Source of the DNA: Antedon mediterranea
Lineage: Eukaryota > Echinodermata > Crinoidea > Comatulida > Antedonidae
DNA length: 64,000 bases
Direction: 5' to 3'
NCBI RefSeq assembly: GCF_964355755.1
Contig: NC_092677.1
Span: 11,926,601-11,990,600, forward strand
Shown here: one piece after another, positions 1-14,800 of the stretch
Numbering within the stretch: the first letter of the stretch is position 1
How the letters are laid out: each line of letters begins with the position of its first letter
Notes under the pieces: generated by a model
Seen by the model: only the letters and a program-made list of their open reading frames with translations
Database searches by the model: none
What the model was told of the DNA's origin: nothing
Translations under genes and position numbers: made by a program

Positions 1-2766
1 TTGGAAAAACAGGTGTTGTGTCCGAGGTTTGTAAATAGTTACTCATAAATTCTTTTATATTATTTTATTTTAATGTTTAATTTACATATAACTAGCTTTC
101 ATGAATAAATAAGCATTGAAAGGCTGCATTGGGGACTTGGGTTGTGTGTAAATGGTTACTCATCAATTCTTCTATATTAAGTTTTTTATGTTTAATTTAC
201 TTATACTACCGTTCATATATATATATATAAATAATTTATTAATCCAGTGTAAGAGGATAGATGACGAAAATTGTAAAAATCATATGTTTATCATTTTATA
301 GGTGGTAATATTATATAATTTGATGTGTATAATATTGATACCGAAATATCTAAAGTAAGTACATAAACTGTTCTCAGAAATGAATGTATGTGATTGTATG
401 GCCATGAACAAAACTACATGTAAATTTGATATCAGCACCTGCTATCATTCAACCCACTCTTTCCTGCTATTCTATTCTATATCAATATAAAAATGTATAT
501 TTAAACATTGTTTTAAAAAGTAGTTTTCAAAAAACAGTAAAAAAAATAACTGGGGAACGGAAAAGGAGACCAAGCTAATGAAATTGGCGTTTTTTGCATT
601 CACTTTTTGTGAACATTTTGATGGTAGTTGACAGCAAACCATTTTTGTGCATATAAAAACATAGAATTCATCTTGGACCACATAATTGTACCATATTTTA
701 AATATTTAAAAACATATTTTTAAAATTGTTAAAGAAAGAAAACGATAGTTCCAAGACATTGACATTTTAATATTGCAAAAATTAAATGTACTACGGAGAT
801 AAAACAGGGTCAATACCCTCAACCAAAAATTACATCTTTCAATTGCTTTATACTTCAATGGGTGATTTGAAAATGAATTAATGATTGATAGGTTGACTGA
901 CTGACAGAATCTATTAAATAATTTCTTATAAAAGATTGTCAAACATCCAAATATGTGTCATTAGTAGCCTATTTTACATTCTATGTTGGTGATTTAAAAG
1001 CAAGTGTAGTGTACTGTAGATTCTTATGTAGTTGTAGACTTCCTAAATCATTCTTATTCTCTATTATGGTATTTATCAGTTTATCAGTTAGCTATGTTGG
1101 TAGTAATAAAAGTTACTATAGTATTATACTATCACTACAGTTAGCCATTTTTAGCCCAAGATTCGTGGCTTCCATAACAAGGTGTTTGAACTGGTAGGGT
1201 TGTTCAGCTCATTGATTAATGACAGGGGCTGAAATGGACCATAACTCTTTTCGAAAATGCACTCGGTTTTTTAAAGCGCACACAGGCAGAAGTGTACAAG
1301 GGACAGTGGAACAAGACACGACTTGTTCTACAGTACCACCAACAATATGGCATTGAACCTATGCTGATATTATGGCTTGGTCACTCAATATAGTATCCCT
1401 AAGGTCCTGTTTCTGCTGCAAAAAATAACTGGTTAATAATTATTCTTTGGAGCAGAAACACGACAAATTTTTCAGTGTTAGAACTCCTGTTAACTGGTTA
1501 TTGCTGTGCAACTTTCAGTTGCAACGAAAAATAATGGTTGTTTGATTAACAGCCGCTGAAATTGTATTTTAAATCTATTCTGAAATAAACGGTCTATTCG
1601 ACGCTATGCAGCAGAAACAGACCCTAAAGACACTCTTCTGATGTAATGGATCTGTTTGACATCAAAATATGTTATGCCTATAGAGTCATTTTGCCAAAGA
1701 AATTGTTCCACAACAAATTCCAAATATCTTTTTTACTGATTTTTATACCGATTGTTCTATAAAAAATTAGGAAATAAAGGAAGGGTTTTGATGAGTCAAT
1801 AGGTCAGTGGGGGAAAAGGCGAGAGATTAAACAGAGACAAATTGGAGACATAACAACATGTAAAGGTTTACATAGCATACAACTGTTTCTTGTCCTACAA
1901 TTCAGTAGGTTAGGGAGTTCTTTTCCCCTGAAGGCTCAGCCATTGGATGTCCATTGAGACAGCTAATGCATTCGTCATGAAAATGAAAGTAATAAAGTTG
2001 TATTACAATTTCAAGACAGAGATAAAAGACTACAGATGCTGAATGTTGCTATATAACATACTGGGTAACCTATTTGAAAGTTATACTAATATCTAAATTT
2101 GTTTCTACAATCAAACATTTTTTGGGCTAGTAGCAAAATGGCAAGTAGGCTAGTAATCTACAGCTCACTTGTCCAGATTGAATACTGCAGCCTAAACATA
2201 TCCTGTAAACTCACTGCAATAGGCTAAAAAAAAGTAGGAAAATGATTTAAATCTAAATATAAAATGACTAAATTCGGCTAGACATTCAATAGGTTACATA
2301 TGTTTTTGATCAAATTATACTTCACATCAAATTTGCAAATATGGCTATTCTTGGCAACCAGCTTTACAAACTTTATATAAATTATTCCCATTTGAGATAA
2401 ATTTATATTTACATAAACCATTTGTTAAACTTAATTTAACCATGAAAATTAAAATCAAATTAATATCTATATTAAATTTCCTAAATGAGGTAAAATAAGA
2501 CAAATTGGGAAACAATTTATTACCGTAATTATCTAAAATTAGGTTGTAGGAAAAAATGTTTTTTTCTACTTTTAAATTTAGAATATGCACACAGCAGGAG
2601 CAAATCTTTAAACTGAGGAGAACTAACATATAATATTCATAATAATTTCATAATAATCATAATTCCATTTTATCAGTAAAAAGGTGGAGGAGGGGGAGTG
2701 TGTGACCCTGTCACTTCTCTCTGGATTCACCCCTGGTACCCTTATCTTATCCAAATTTTGCCTTAC
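1..2766. other. AT-rich intron sequence of the EGF gene
   Basis: No exon of the EGF gene or of any other gene was recognised. Apart from the Harbinger-like MITE at 1403-1624 the stretch is simple AT-rich DNA. Short open frames here lack start context, splice sites and family resemblance. Confidence 0.5.
1403..1624. mobile_element. Harbinger-like MITE with TAA duplications
   Basis: The ends match as inverted repeats (GGTCCTGTTTCTGCTGCA against its complement, 16 of 18 positions). Direct TAA copies flank it at 1400-1402 and 1625-1627. The interior is non-coding. A TWA-type 3-bp duplication is typical of PIF/Harbinger elements. Confidence 0.65.
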
Positions 2767-2892
2767 CCTGGCATGTCCTGCCGTCTGAGGCTAGTTGAAA
2801 TCCATAACCACATGAGCAGAAGTAGCTGCCTTCTGTATTCAGACAAGTTCCAGTGCATCCTCCTTTACCCACAGTCGCACATTCATCAATAT
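2767..2892 (-). CDS. exon 11: calcium-binding EGF (last one visible)
   Basis: 42 codons in phase 1-1 beginning DIDECATVGKGGC, with CLNTEGSYFCSC and GFQLASDGRTCQ. It ends at a GTAAGG donor in phase 1, so at least one more coding exon must follow. None was recognised down to base 1. Confidence 0.82.
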
Positions 2893-5800
2893 CTAAGGAA
2901 AAACAGAGTAATTCCTCTAGTTATTATTATTTATTCAGGAAAGAAAAGTTTAATACAAAGCAAAACAAAATGAACATGAATATAAATATATAATTTTTTT
3001 TTTGAAGTATCTATTGATTAAAATAAATTCAGAACAATTAAAACATGCATGTCATTAAATCAATAAAGAATCTAGTACATATTTTGAAACATGAAGGGGG
3101 ATTACCCTGGTGTACAAGTTCATATCAAGTCTCTGTCACATACTGCATAGCGAGAGATGGGTGTATTTTCCCAAGATTTACTACCTATTACGAAGCACCC
3201 TATACAATGACCCCACTTGGTAACAAGACCAAAAAACATAAACATTTATTGGTCTTACCCTTGAGAAAGAACCCAATAAAACGTATGGTGAAACCTACCA
3301 ACACATCTTGATCCTTGATTGGTGAACCCCTGTCCGCATGAGCAACTAAATGAGCCAATAGTATTCACACATCTTCCTGAGCAACGATTGCCTTGCTCGC
3401 ATTCATTAATATCTATTAGTAAAATAACAAAAAGAGATACAAATTAGGTAAAATCCTAAAGCTCTGTCTACACTATCAAATTTTATGGGACAAAAAAATG
3501 TGATCTGCCCATGGACATGACAATGTCATATCACTACCATATTTAGAAATATCACTACCATATTTGGGCACATCACACTTTTTTGTCAAACTAGTTTGAT
3601 AGATAGAGCTTTAGAAACTCGGTGCAACACTATCATATAATAAGACTCTGATATCCCAACCACTACAAAGTTTAGATGAAGACTCTACCTGCACATGTGC
3701 TTCCATCTTCCATTAGCTGAAACCCAGTGCGACATAGACACTGAAAACTACCGTGTGTATTCCTACAGTTGTGATGACATGGTGGTTGTTGGCCATTGGT
3801 ATTCTGGCACTCATCAATATCTTGAATAAATAAATATTAAAACATAAATACTGTATATCCTATAGAATCTCCCCCTCTAGAACACAAAATTAGGCCGACT
3901 TTGTGGGGTGGGACATATACCTGATGAAACTCTCTGGTTCAGAAAAAAAAATAATTGGTATAAGTATTTCTTGTAAAACTCATCTGAACTGGCTAGAGAG
4001 AGGACTACATCCAGACCAACAGTCAATACTGGGACTATATATAAATAAACATATTTTATAGTTCTAGTTTCTTAATAACTTTATGAAATTTCAAAATCAA
4101 CAAGTTTTGTTATTATTTTGTTATTTCCATAATTCATTAAAATGTTCAGGTACAGTATTAACATGTAGGTAAACAAAAATAGTAACTCTGGACAGTTTAA
4201 ACTTTCTCTATGCTTGTAAATTCATATGGTATGCAGTAATAAACATCAAATTTCAGTAAAAAATATGTGAAATTTCATTTTGAACAAGTTGTGCCGGTTT
4301 AGCTGTGACTGTTAGCAGACGGAAGTTTGAGGCAAGATAACAACACTAACTGGGGATTAACATCTGTCTCACAAGTCTTTTCAAATTATTCATCTTTAAA
4401 TCCAAAAGACTAATTTCAATCTCGTCTGTCTGACATTCCATGTGTGTATCATGTTTATAATAATTTGAATCCAAAGGCAAATTACTATTAAAAAAAATGA
4501 CAATGCTGTGAGTATCAGTGGCTGAATGTCAATGGTAGAACAGTACAAATAAAATAAACACTGAAAAAATAAAAATGCTGTGGGTACAAGGTATCTGTGG
4601 CTGGATGTCAATGGTAGTACAAATAAAATAAGCACTGAAAAAATGACAATGTTGAGGGTATCAGTGGCTGGATGTTAATGGTAATACAAATAAAATAAGC
4701 ACTGAAAAAATGACAATGTTGAGGGTATCTGTGGCTGGATGTCAATGGTAGTACAAATAAAATAAGCACTGAAAAAATGACAATGTTGAGGGTATCAGTG
4801 GCTGGATGTTAATGGTAGTACAAATAAAATAAGCACTGAAAAAATGACAATGTTGAGGGTATCAGTGGCTGGATGTTAATGGTAATACAAATAAAATAAG
4901 CACTGAAAAAATGACAATGTTGAGGGTATCTGTGGCTGGATGTCAATGGTAGTACAAATAAAATAAGCACTGAAAAAATGACAATGTTGAGGGTATCAGT
5001 GGCTGGATGTTAATGGTAATACTAATAAAATAAGTACTGAAAAAATGACAATACTGTGGGTATCAGTGGCTGGATGTCAATGGTAGTACAAATAAAATAA
5101 GCACTGAAAAAATGACAATGCTGTGAGTATTAGTGGCTGGATGTCAATGGTAGTACAAATAAAATAAGCACTGAAAAAATGACAATGCTGTGAGTATTAG
5201 TGGCTGGATCTCAATGGTAGTACAAATAAAATAAGCACTGAAAAAATGACAATACTGTGGGTATCAGTGGCTGGATGTCAATGGTAGTACAAATAAAATA
5301 AGCATTGAAAAAATGACAATGCTGTGAGTATTAGTGGCTGGATCTCAATGGTAGTACAAATAAAATAAGCACTGAAAAAATGACAATACTGTGGGTATCA
5401 GTGGCTGGAGATGTCAATGTAGATACAAATAAAATAAGCAAAAAGCCTAAATCAAAATGGTAAAGTAAAACAGTCTGAAAGAAAGTGCCAAGCTCTCGGA
5501 ATAACACTAATGCTTACATTACAATAATTACTTGTAATATTTTTTAAATATACAATATTGTTAAAGGGTTTGCATGGTTAATAAACACTAGTAAAGTCGG
5601 GTTTGTGGTACACCATGTGTTTGTTAAATAGGAAGTAAAGTGTGGTTGAGAAGTCTCGACGTTTCGGTTGTTAATGTACGATACAACCATTTCTTGAGTG
5701 TTATTGGAAACACACGGTGTACCGCAAACCCGACTTTACTTTATCATATAACAAATTCAAGTTTAACAGTTTAAGCTGTTTCTATCATTCTTGTTTGTCT

Positions 5801-8800
5801 GACACTCCACATATCTATAACATGTTTTTAAATATTTTTTTTGAATTTATATTAAATATTTCAAGTAAAGAGCGTTAAAGTTGTAAAGTTTGTCTAAAAT
5901 TTAGCAGAAAGATCTAGAGGAACATTTTTATGTTTGATTTGTAAGAATGTGAAAGTTAGCAAAATAATTTAAATCATTCAAATCTAGTTTTATCTGCTGC
6001 ATCCAACATAGAAACAGGATGTAATCAATACGAAAATATTATACATTTCTAGATTATTTATAGTGAAAAGAAAAACACATAGCAAAATGTTATGTGAGTA
6101 GATATGTAGGCCTAGTCATGGGACCCAGGGGGTATGTAAACTTAGCAGGGAGGGGTAAACAGTTATAAAAGGAAGATGCATATATTAGAATAATTTGATA
6201 TATGAAGTTGGATGATTATGTTTTGCTTTGGAGACCCACTTGATAGTTTGATTTAGTTCGCTGTTGGGAATCCTGTCTCTCTCTATTGTTTGTTATTTTT
6301 TGTTATAAGTATGTGAGACGAAATAAATGAAATGAAATGAAATGGGACATTCATTGCATATAAAATGTTAACATAAAAAATAATAAGTTTATCAATAATA
6401 TTTATAAAATTCCTTTAGTTCTAAAATGTATAATTTTATTGTTTTTGATGTTTAATGAATAAATAAATAAATCTACAATATATTTTTTTTTTAAACATTC
6501 AGGCAAGACATTAATTAAATAGTAAGGATTAAATTGCTGTAGTCAGAATATAGCCAGGATGGAAACAAATGCATTTCATTTATTGACCATGTAATAAATT
6601 ACCATTCCCTAACATATAGAGTAACATAGTATTTACATGAACATTCTAGAATTAGATGTTTTGATTTAAGAAACCATGTATAATTAATAAGAACAATCAA
6701 GAACATTCCAGAAGTGCTATTAATAGAAACTATAATCATAATGAGAAGTATAAGGAATGATCTAGAAGGTTATGAACTTATTGTATATAAGGAGAAGTAT
6801 GACAATTGTAAGTGGGAGAAGGATTTTGATTGAAGCATTTATTTTGAAGAAGGTTGTTGGATTAGAGGTTGGATGTTATATTGTAAAGTCATTGTGAAGC
6901 TGTTGTTTAAAGTGCTTACTGGATTGTTAAAAGTTGAAGTTGATTGAAATTAAAGCTTTGTTTTTGAGTTATTTTACAACTTTGTGGATTTTGTGTGTAT
7001 ACTTTTATGTCACAAGGGAGTTCCTAAAGTATTTTCAACCGCTCGGAAACATACGTAAGAGGAGTTCGTGACAACCAATAAACAATGCGGGTAAAACTAA
7101 AAGTAAAAAAATGTGTTACAAAATAGGGAGATGAACAAGGACTGATAAAGTAAACAAGACTACTATCGTTTTTAGGGTCCCATATGTTGAATTCTTTGTT
7201 CATCCATTGCCCTAGATAGAAAAAGATCAAATGTACTATTATGTTAGCCCTACATGGGTGAGATAGCAGGTTGCAGTATGTTCTCATAAGTCAGTTTTCT
7301 ATTGTTAATGGTAGAAATTTATTATTTTCAGTATTAAACAGGCAGGAAGGCTATTTTTAGTTATACGACTATAATTCCTTTTTTTTTCAAATAACAATTT
7401 CAAGAAAAGCAAATATGTCTGATAAGGTATCGTTGAGCTGCCAGGCAACAATTAAAAAACTGATGCCTTTGGTTTAATAACAATTTAAATATAAATCTGT
7501 CAGTGACAGATAGTCCTATGTTAAAGCCTTAGACTCTATAAATACCAACACAAGCAGACAAAACATATCTTTAAATCCCATCTAATTCACAGTAGACCTA
7601 TTAGCATCTAAATTCCTGACGCCTTTGGCATAAGAGTAAGCATATAGGGCTTGTACTTAGTAATCTTTTAAATATATTTTGCTACTTTTTAAGAACAGAA
7701 TTGATATTGTAGCTTGTGTGTGTGTGATTACCAATTTGTGACTCCAACAAAATAATAATAAAAACATTTATATTTTAGTTAAAAATAAATTTTTCAACAA
7801 TTTTTTGTCTTCTTTATTAAACAAAAACAACTCATAGGTGGTATAAGTGCGCTTAGGATGTTAGACTGAAAAGACGGTAGTTTAGCAGACTGTGACGGTT
7901 ACATAGCACATATGGAATACACGTTCCACTCGTCATGGTCTTTACCATGTCTTCGTCTACCACCCAAAAAAACGAAATCTCGTAAGTAGATAACTGGAAG
8001 GAGCTTGTGATACAAATAACACTCCGGGGAAACTTCAGAAAAATGTTAATCAATTGCTATGTTTGCTGCTATGTTGAAAAAAAATATCTGATAATAAATT
8101 TCACACATGTACGTTAATCTTTATCATGTACTTATGCTTCAACTTTTATGAAGAGATACACTATGACAGCATATCAAAATTAATTATATTTTTCAGTCTG
8201 AAAAGTTTTTAATTTAACATAGACTTTAATATAATCATTTTCAGTCTAAGAAATTAGAAATGACATAATTTATATCATTGAAAATAAAAACGTCAATCAA
8301 AATTAGCTTCCAATTTAAATGAATCTTTCTCTTTCGCTTCCTGGGGAGGGAGAAGATGTTGAAATGTGAAATTTATTTCTGAGATAAGCTGTCGGAAATG
8401 AGTCTTCAGTAAGTCACAGGCTACATATTTTGGTTAGGGTTTTTTTGTATCACTTTTTTTTCTAATATTAAAATTCAAATTTGTTATAAATCATTAAAAA
8501 AAACATACAAACAAAAAAGAAGTTAAAAATTTTTCCAGAAAAAAATATTTAATATGAGAAATTTTATTTATAAAAAAAATTATTATGAAGTATTACAAAC
8601 AAGATGTCGTAAATGAGCCTTCAGTAAGTCACCAATGTACATATTCTGGTTGGTTTTTTTTTAAATATCACTTTGATTTCTAATATTAAAATTTTAATTT
8701 GTTGTAAATCACAAAATAAATACAAACAAAAAAAAGGAAGTTTAAAATTTCGGATTCCAGAAAAAAATATTTAATATGAGAAATTTTATTTATAAAAAAG

Positions 8801-11800
8801 TAAGTATTATAAACAAAAATAAAAATGTTATGCAATTGTCCATAATTTGATTATTTGTGATAACCTTATTGCTACATTTCCTATTTCCAAATGCTCCCTC
8901 GTTTTAACAAAGCTGAAATAATGAAGGAAATTAATTTATACCTGTAAGGCTCATTTGTTTACGCTAAAATATTTTTTCTTTAAAAAAATCCTCTACAGAA
9001 AGTAAATAATAAAAACGATATTCTAGATTTATTATGGAGTGGCTAATGTTGTGAAACCTAAAGAGCTGTACATATTATTACTCCAGCAATTTTTAGGAGC
9101 GAACAGAAAATGTACAGAAAAATACTCCCATAATGCAGCTAGTAATCAGAGCAAAGTGGTGTCTTGACCTTACCAGGTACCCATTTGTACCCCTGGGTGG
9201 AGAGAGGCAACAAAACTAAAGTGTCTTGCCCAAGGATACAAAAGCATTGGGACGAGCATTGGATTGGAACCCACGATATGATGATCAATGTTCTAACGTT
9301 CAACACACTGCATGCACCACACACCCTCACATCCTGTTAACATGTATAAACATTTTTTGGCCTAAAATGATATATATCAAATAATTTACCAATGCATGAT
9401 TTTCCATTAGGATGAAGATAGAATCCAGGCCTGCATTGGCAACGGTAGCTACCAACTGTATTCGTACAAATGTGATGACATAATCGAAAATCATTGCGTG
9501 AACATTCATTCTCATCTACAAAATTTAAAAAAAAATCATTAATATTATATGATACATGGATACCAAAATGTTGCATAGAGAATACATACATACATCTTTT
9601 TTTGTATGAACTGTTTGGACACATTTTATTTTGATGTTTAGATTTAAGCCTAGACTCCCTTCCCACCCTTTATATGATTATATTTAGGCGTTTGGTTTAA
9701 TACATTTAGGTTGGCCCAAAACATTTTTTTAACCAGATGTGGGCCACTTAAAAAAAAAAAATGGAAATGGTGCCTTTGGTTTCTATAATATAAAATAAAT
9801 ATTTTTGGTTGGGAGATTTTTCACGCTGCTGCTCTAGCCCGCTACGTCCCATTAGAACTACTCAATCAGAAGCTAAAGCAAGCAGCAGTTATAGTTCTAA
9901 GGACGACAGTTTTGCGAAAATGGAAACTTCACTACTATTTAATCCAGCTGCTACAGTAGACCCAAAAAACGTCTGGGAAAAGAGTCTATTAGGACATGTC
10001 ATGCTAAAATTACAAATCCAAAGCATTTCTGGTATATTCACTGTCAGATATTCATTGAATTATTATCGAAACAGTCCATTAAAGTTTGTGTTTGTAATAG
10101 GATACTTCACACTTGAAATATCTAGGGTGCTGAAGTTACCCCCAGACTTGACCTTAGCAATAAAATTAACTAAAGTGACAGAAATTGAGTATTCACTTCT
10201 GTAACAAAAAAATAATATTTATTCACATATAAAAAGAGAAAAGAAACCCAAAAACCATTGTCTGACAGACAATTTAAGTATTTGTTGCTTTAAATTACAT
10301 TTTTTTCAGGTAAAATAACTACCGTATATTTCGGTGTATAAGTCGCACTTTTGACACGCAAATTTGACCTCTAAATTAAGGGTGCGTCTTATACACCGAA
10401 CATAAATGCCTCACCACACAGATTGTACATAGGCCTAGGTAGGCTATCGTCACCTCGTTTGCTAGGCCTAGCTACAGTAACTAACTAACGTAACGGCAAC
10501 CTGCTTCTGCCTAGGCCTAGTTTTCAAGTCATTTTAGCATGATGTTATACTAAATATGATGAAAAGATTTGTTCATTATGGCGCTCCGATAAAATTTCAT
10601 TTGTAAACGTTTACGTCGTACGATTGGAATAGTATTTATTTATACAGAGTTATACGCACGATCGCCGTACCCCAAGCGCAAGCCCTTCTTTTGGTGGCAC
10701 ATGGTGTACGGTATTCGACTAGTATATTCTCCAGGTGATTATAGCATGGACCTAGCGTACACACTTCTCGGATACATAGATACTAATCGAATACGATTGT
10801 CCGTGAAAACGTGCGCCCTCTCGAAATGATCGAGCGAGGCTAGCCCACACACGTGCGTGTTACACACACGGTCGTGTTACACACACGGTCATGAACTCGA
10901 TGTTGCGGCGAAACTCATGAATAACAAGTTAGAAAGAACTTGTTGAGGCTGGGCGCGGTCGAGCCTAGGTAAGAAAAAACCTAAATAAAGGACGCCGTTG
11001 TAGATATAACAAAATATATTATTACAATAATATTGATTACAATTTAAAAAAACATTGTTTTGATGAAATATAAGGTGCGTCTTATACATCGACGATATAA
11101 AAAATACCGATATTTTACTCTCAGTTGGGGGTGCGTCTTATACACAGGTGCGACTTATACACCGAAATATACGGTATTATGTGACAATAAAATGATGACA
11201 CATTCAAAAACATTTGAAATAAAAAATATTTTTCAATAAGCGAGCAGCGTTTTTTGTAAGAAATATTTCTTGTTATATTATGGATGTCAATTGTAGACTT
11301 TAAATTTTGTCAGTTTTATTTTTATATTGAAGGTTTTCTTATAACCTAGAATTATTTGAATATTGTAGCCTTGGTGTCAGGAAACAACTAATAATAAGCA
11401 TGACACAATTAAGCTATTATAGCAAAATGATCACCAAACTTGATTAAAATAAGCATTTGTTTCAAAGAACTGACATATCAATAAAATATCTAAAAATAGC
11501 TGTTATATAATTCTAAAAATAAATATACCATATTATATTATTTATATTATATGTTGCCATAATTCTTTTAAACATTTTGCTAGGCCTACAGTAAGTTAAT
11601 AATATAACTACTCTAATTATAAGAATTATTTACATTAATTAACATTAACCAACCTCAGCCCTTTCTGTATTTACGATTTTAGTATTTAAAGATGTTAGAT
11701 GCGTCTAAGTATTTAGGATTAGGCGAGTGTGGTAATATCGTGTATAGCATTGCGTGTGTTACTGTTTGTGTGTGGTATTTAGTAGGACCCATATAATCTG

Positions 11801-14800
11801 TTTGATAATCTTACCAACACACTTCTGTTTGTCCGATGACAACACAAAGCCTTTCCTACATTCACATTTATATCCACCTTCCGCGTTGACACAATCATGT
11901 TCACAGTTGGAACTACCACATTCATCCACATCTGAAAGAAAAAATATAAACATCCATTTTTAGATCTAAACTCAGCAAATCGGACAAAACTTAAACTGTA
12001 AACAGAATTAATGTATACATATTTCATTGACTGCTCTATACTTTAACTAATCAATTCAATGCATCCATCTTGAATCATTGTCGAGGGGGTAAGCTGGGAA
12101 GTTAAGTCAAAAGGAGTGGAGTTATGGCTTTGTGGTTATGATGCTTGGCTACCAATTCAAGGGTCCTGGGTTCAAGCCCTGTCATAGTTCAGGATATTTT
12201 CTAATGACAAATTACAACTTCACTCCCAAGGCTTTATTTATGTAGAGCATCTTGTGTATGTTTGTCTTGTGAACAGGATTGCACCTTTAAGAAGGATAGT
12301 GAATGAATTTGCTTATGGTTATCTTTGGCAATTTGCGTAAATATATAATAAAAATAAAAAAATAAAAATAAAAAAAGGCAGAATTAGTACTAATTTTATG
12401 TAAAATAAAATCATAATAAAATTAGATTACTTTTATAAATGCTTTGATAAAACAACTTTCTCATCCTATGCAAATATTAATACCTATGATATACAATAAA
12501 TTGAAACCAAGTACAAGATATAGACAATTGGATGATTCCATTTCTGTTCTGCTGATAAAAAAAATGGTTTTGTAAAAAAATATCTCCAGTTGTTTGTGAG
12601 TAAGATACACCTGTCCTTTTGAGGGTGACTCATGGTAAAGTGGAGGGGCATTTCCTTAACATGCCAACTACAAGTTTTTTTTTTTGGACAATGTTTTTTC
12701 TCATAAACCTTCTGTGCCACTTATTATATTAATGCTAAAACCAAACTGTATATCAGTACTTAAGACTCCTAGTAGTACCATATAAAGCAATTATGAAAAT
12801 GTTGTGAAAAGAAGGGCAACATGAATTCAGAATATTCCCAATTTCAAAAAACTTATCAATTGAAATAGCATTTCAAATACGCTGTACCTAATTTGACTCT
12901 TTCAGCTAACATTAGCTCAAATGTTTTTAAAATGCTATTTTATTATGGTTGATGAATATTTAATTTACATACCAGATGTAAAGTAAATGGGGGTTGCATT
13001 TTAAATAGAAAAAAAAGATAAATCTACGGTAATGATATTTTTCATTAAAAAAACTGTTTCATACTTTTCAGAAATTATAATACCCAATTTTAAAACTTTA
13101 TTAATTGAAATATACTTTTCAAATATGCTGCACCTAATTTGACATTCAGTTAACATTAGCTCAAAATGTTTTATAAAAAAAATGCTACTTTTTTATTATG
13201 GTTTATGAATTTGATTTACACACCAGATGTAAAGTAAATAGGGGTTGCAGTTTAAACTGGTCCCACCTAAATCATGAATACCTGAGAGGGTACTATAAAG
13301 CCAGCTGATTACCTGTGAATTATTACCTAATGCTAGTGTAATTGACATGGGAATTTTGATATTCCATAAAAGTATTTTTAGAAAGGTGGATAGTTGAAAG
13401 GAACAAGATAGGCAAATGGAAAGAATGGATAGATAGATAAATAGATAAATGAATAGGACAATAGATCAGGAAAAAATTCACTGAGAGCAAACTAGTAAAT
13501 TGCTAGTAGATTTTTATCTAGTTCGAAATACAACATATATATACAATATCCTATTGTATAATCCCACCACTAGAACACAAAATTCGGCCAACTTTGGGGT
13601 GGGACTATATACAATACCCTGGTTCAGAAAAAAAGATTGGTAAGCATTTTTTGTAAAAAGTCATCTGAACTAGCCTGAAGAGGCCTACATCCAGACCAAA
13701 AGTCAATACTGGGACTAATACCCAGGGATATATGCCTGTTTGTGAAATCAGACATAAAGTAGGGGTGGGATTAGATCAGAAGTGGGATTATACCTGAGGA
13801 TATACAGAATATGTAATAATATAATACAATAATATTAATATCTTAACTAAATGTTTTGGAGGTTGTTTGTGTCGCAATGGTATAGACTTGATTTGCAAAT
13901 TCTTTAAAATCAAATTCAACTTTTTTCTGCTACTCTAAATGTTTTTCCCAAAAGTTTTCTAGTGGATAAAAAATAACCCTGACACTGTAGATGGAAAAAG
14001 GGATAACTAAAAGAAAGAACAGATGAAGCAATAGATAGATGGATACATAAATGGAATGCATAGACATGTCACACAGATGACATGCATCTTTAAGTTAATT
14101 TTACATAATAGAATATGGTAATAGCATTAGCTCTATATCAAATGAATGGACACATTTTTGACAACTATGTTTTAATGTGACACACGACTAGAACCCTGTG
14201 TACATGTTCAAAGTTTATTCACCCAGTCATGACCCCTTCTTGTTGTCAGTTACAAAGTAAAAGTTGTATTTTACAATCACATTTTTTGACTGGCAACTCA
14301 CATCTTCCGAGTTCTTCTGACAATAATTTGACTCGATTAAAGCATGGAGGTTTCCTCCATGATTAAAGTTACTCTGGTTCATATTGTATCTTTGCATAAT
14401 GTATCTATGCACACTTGAATAGTTGCGGTAAGGTACCTACGTCCTACTTTTTTAGGATATGCTTATCAATTCATTTAATTCATGCAGTGACTTCAATTTT
14501 AGCACTTCCACATGATGATTTCCTTCATTATGGTAATGATACCCTTAAGGAGATGACACCAATAACAACAACCAACACAGCTCAATAATGAACTACAGTA
14601 GAATCTCGATTAAAGAGGAGACCCCTTTGGGACCCAACAAAGAAATGTCCTGCAGGAGGAGTTATATTATAAGTTAGTTGTTTTGGAACCTTGATTAAAT
14701 ATGGGACACCCATGGAAAACAACAAGGGATTGTCCTGAATGAGGAGTTATATTATAAAGTTAGTTGTTTTAGTTGTTTGTTTGTTGGTTGTACATTAAAC

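Noticed and set aside
1965-1990. Minus-strand DECISC sequence as another EGF exon
   Set aside because: No splice acceptor precedes it, the cysteine spacing is wrong and a stop follows soon.
4489-5440. CRISPR-like array
   Set aside because: Units are contiguous with no unique spacers, and the genome is clearly animal.
6780-7020. Solo LTR of a retrotransposon
   Set aside because: TATA-like and poly(A)-like motifs exist, but no terminal TG...CA with target duplication or partner LTR was found.
9809-10204. 131-codon frame as a gene
   Set aside because: It lies in a dispersed repeat inside an intron; the paralogous copy differs in frame downstream and no domain is recognised.
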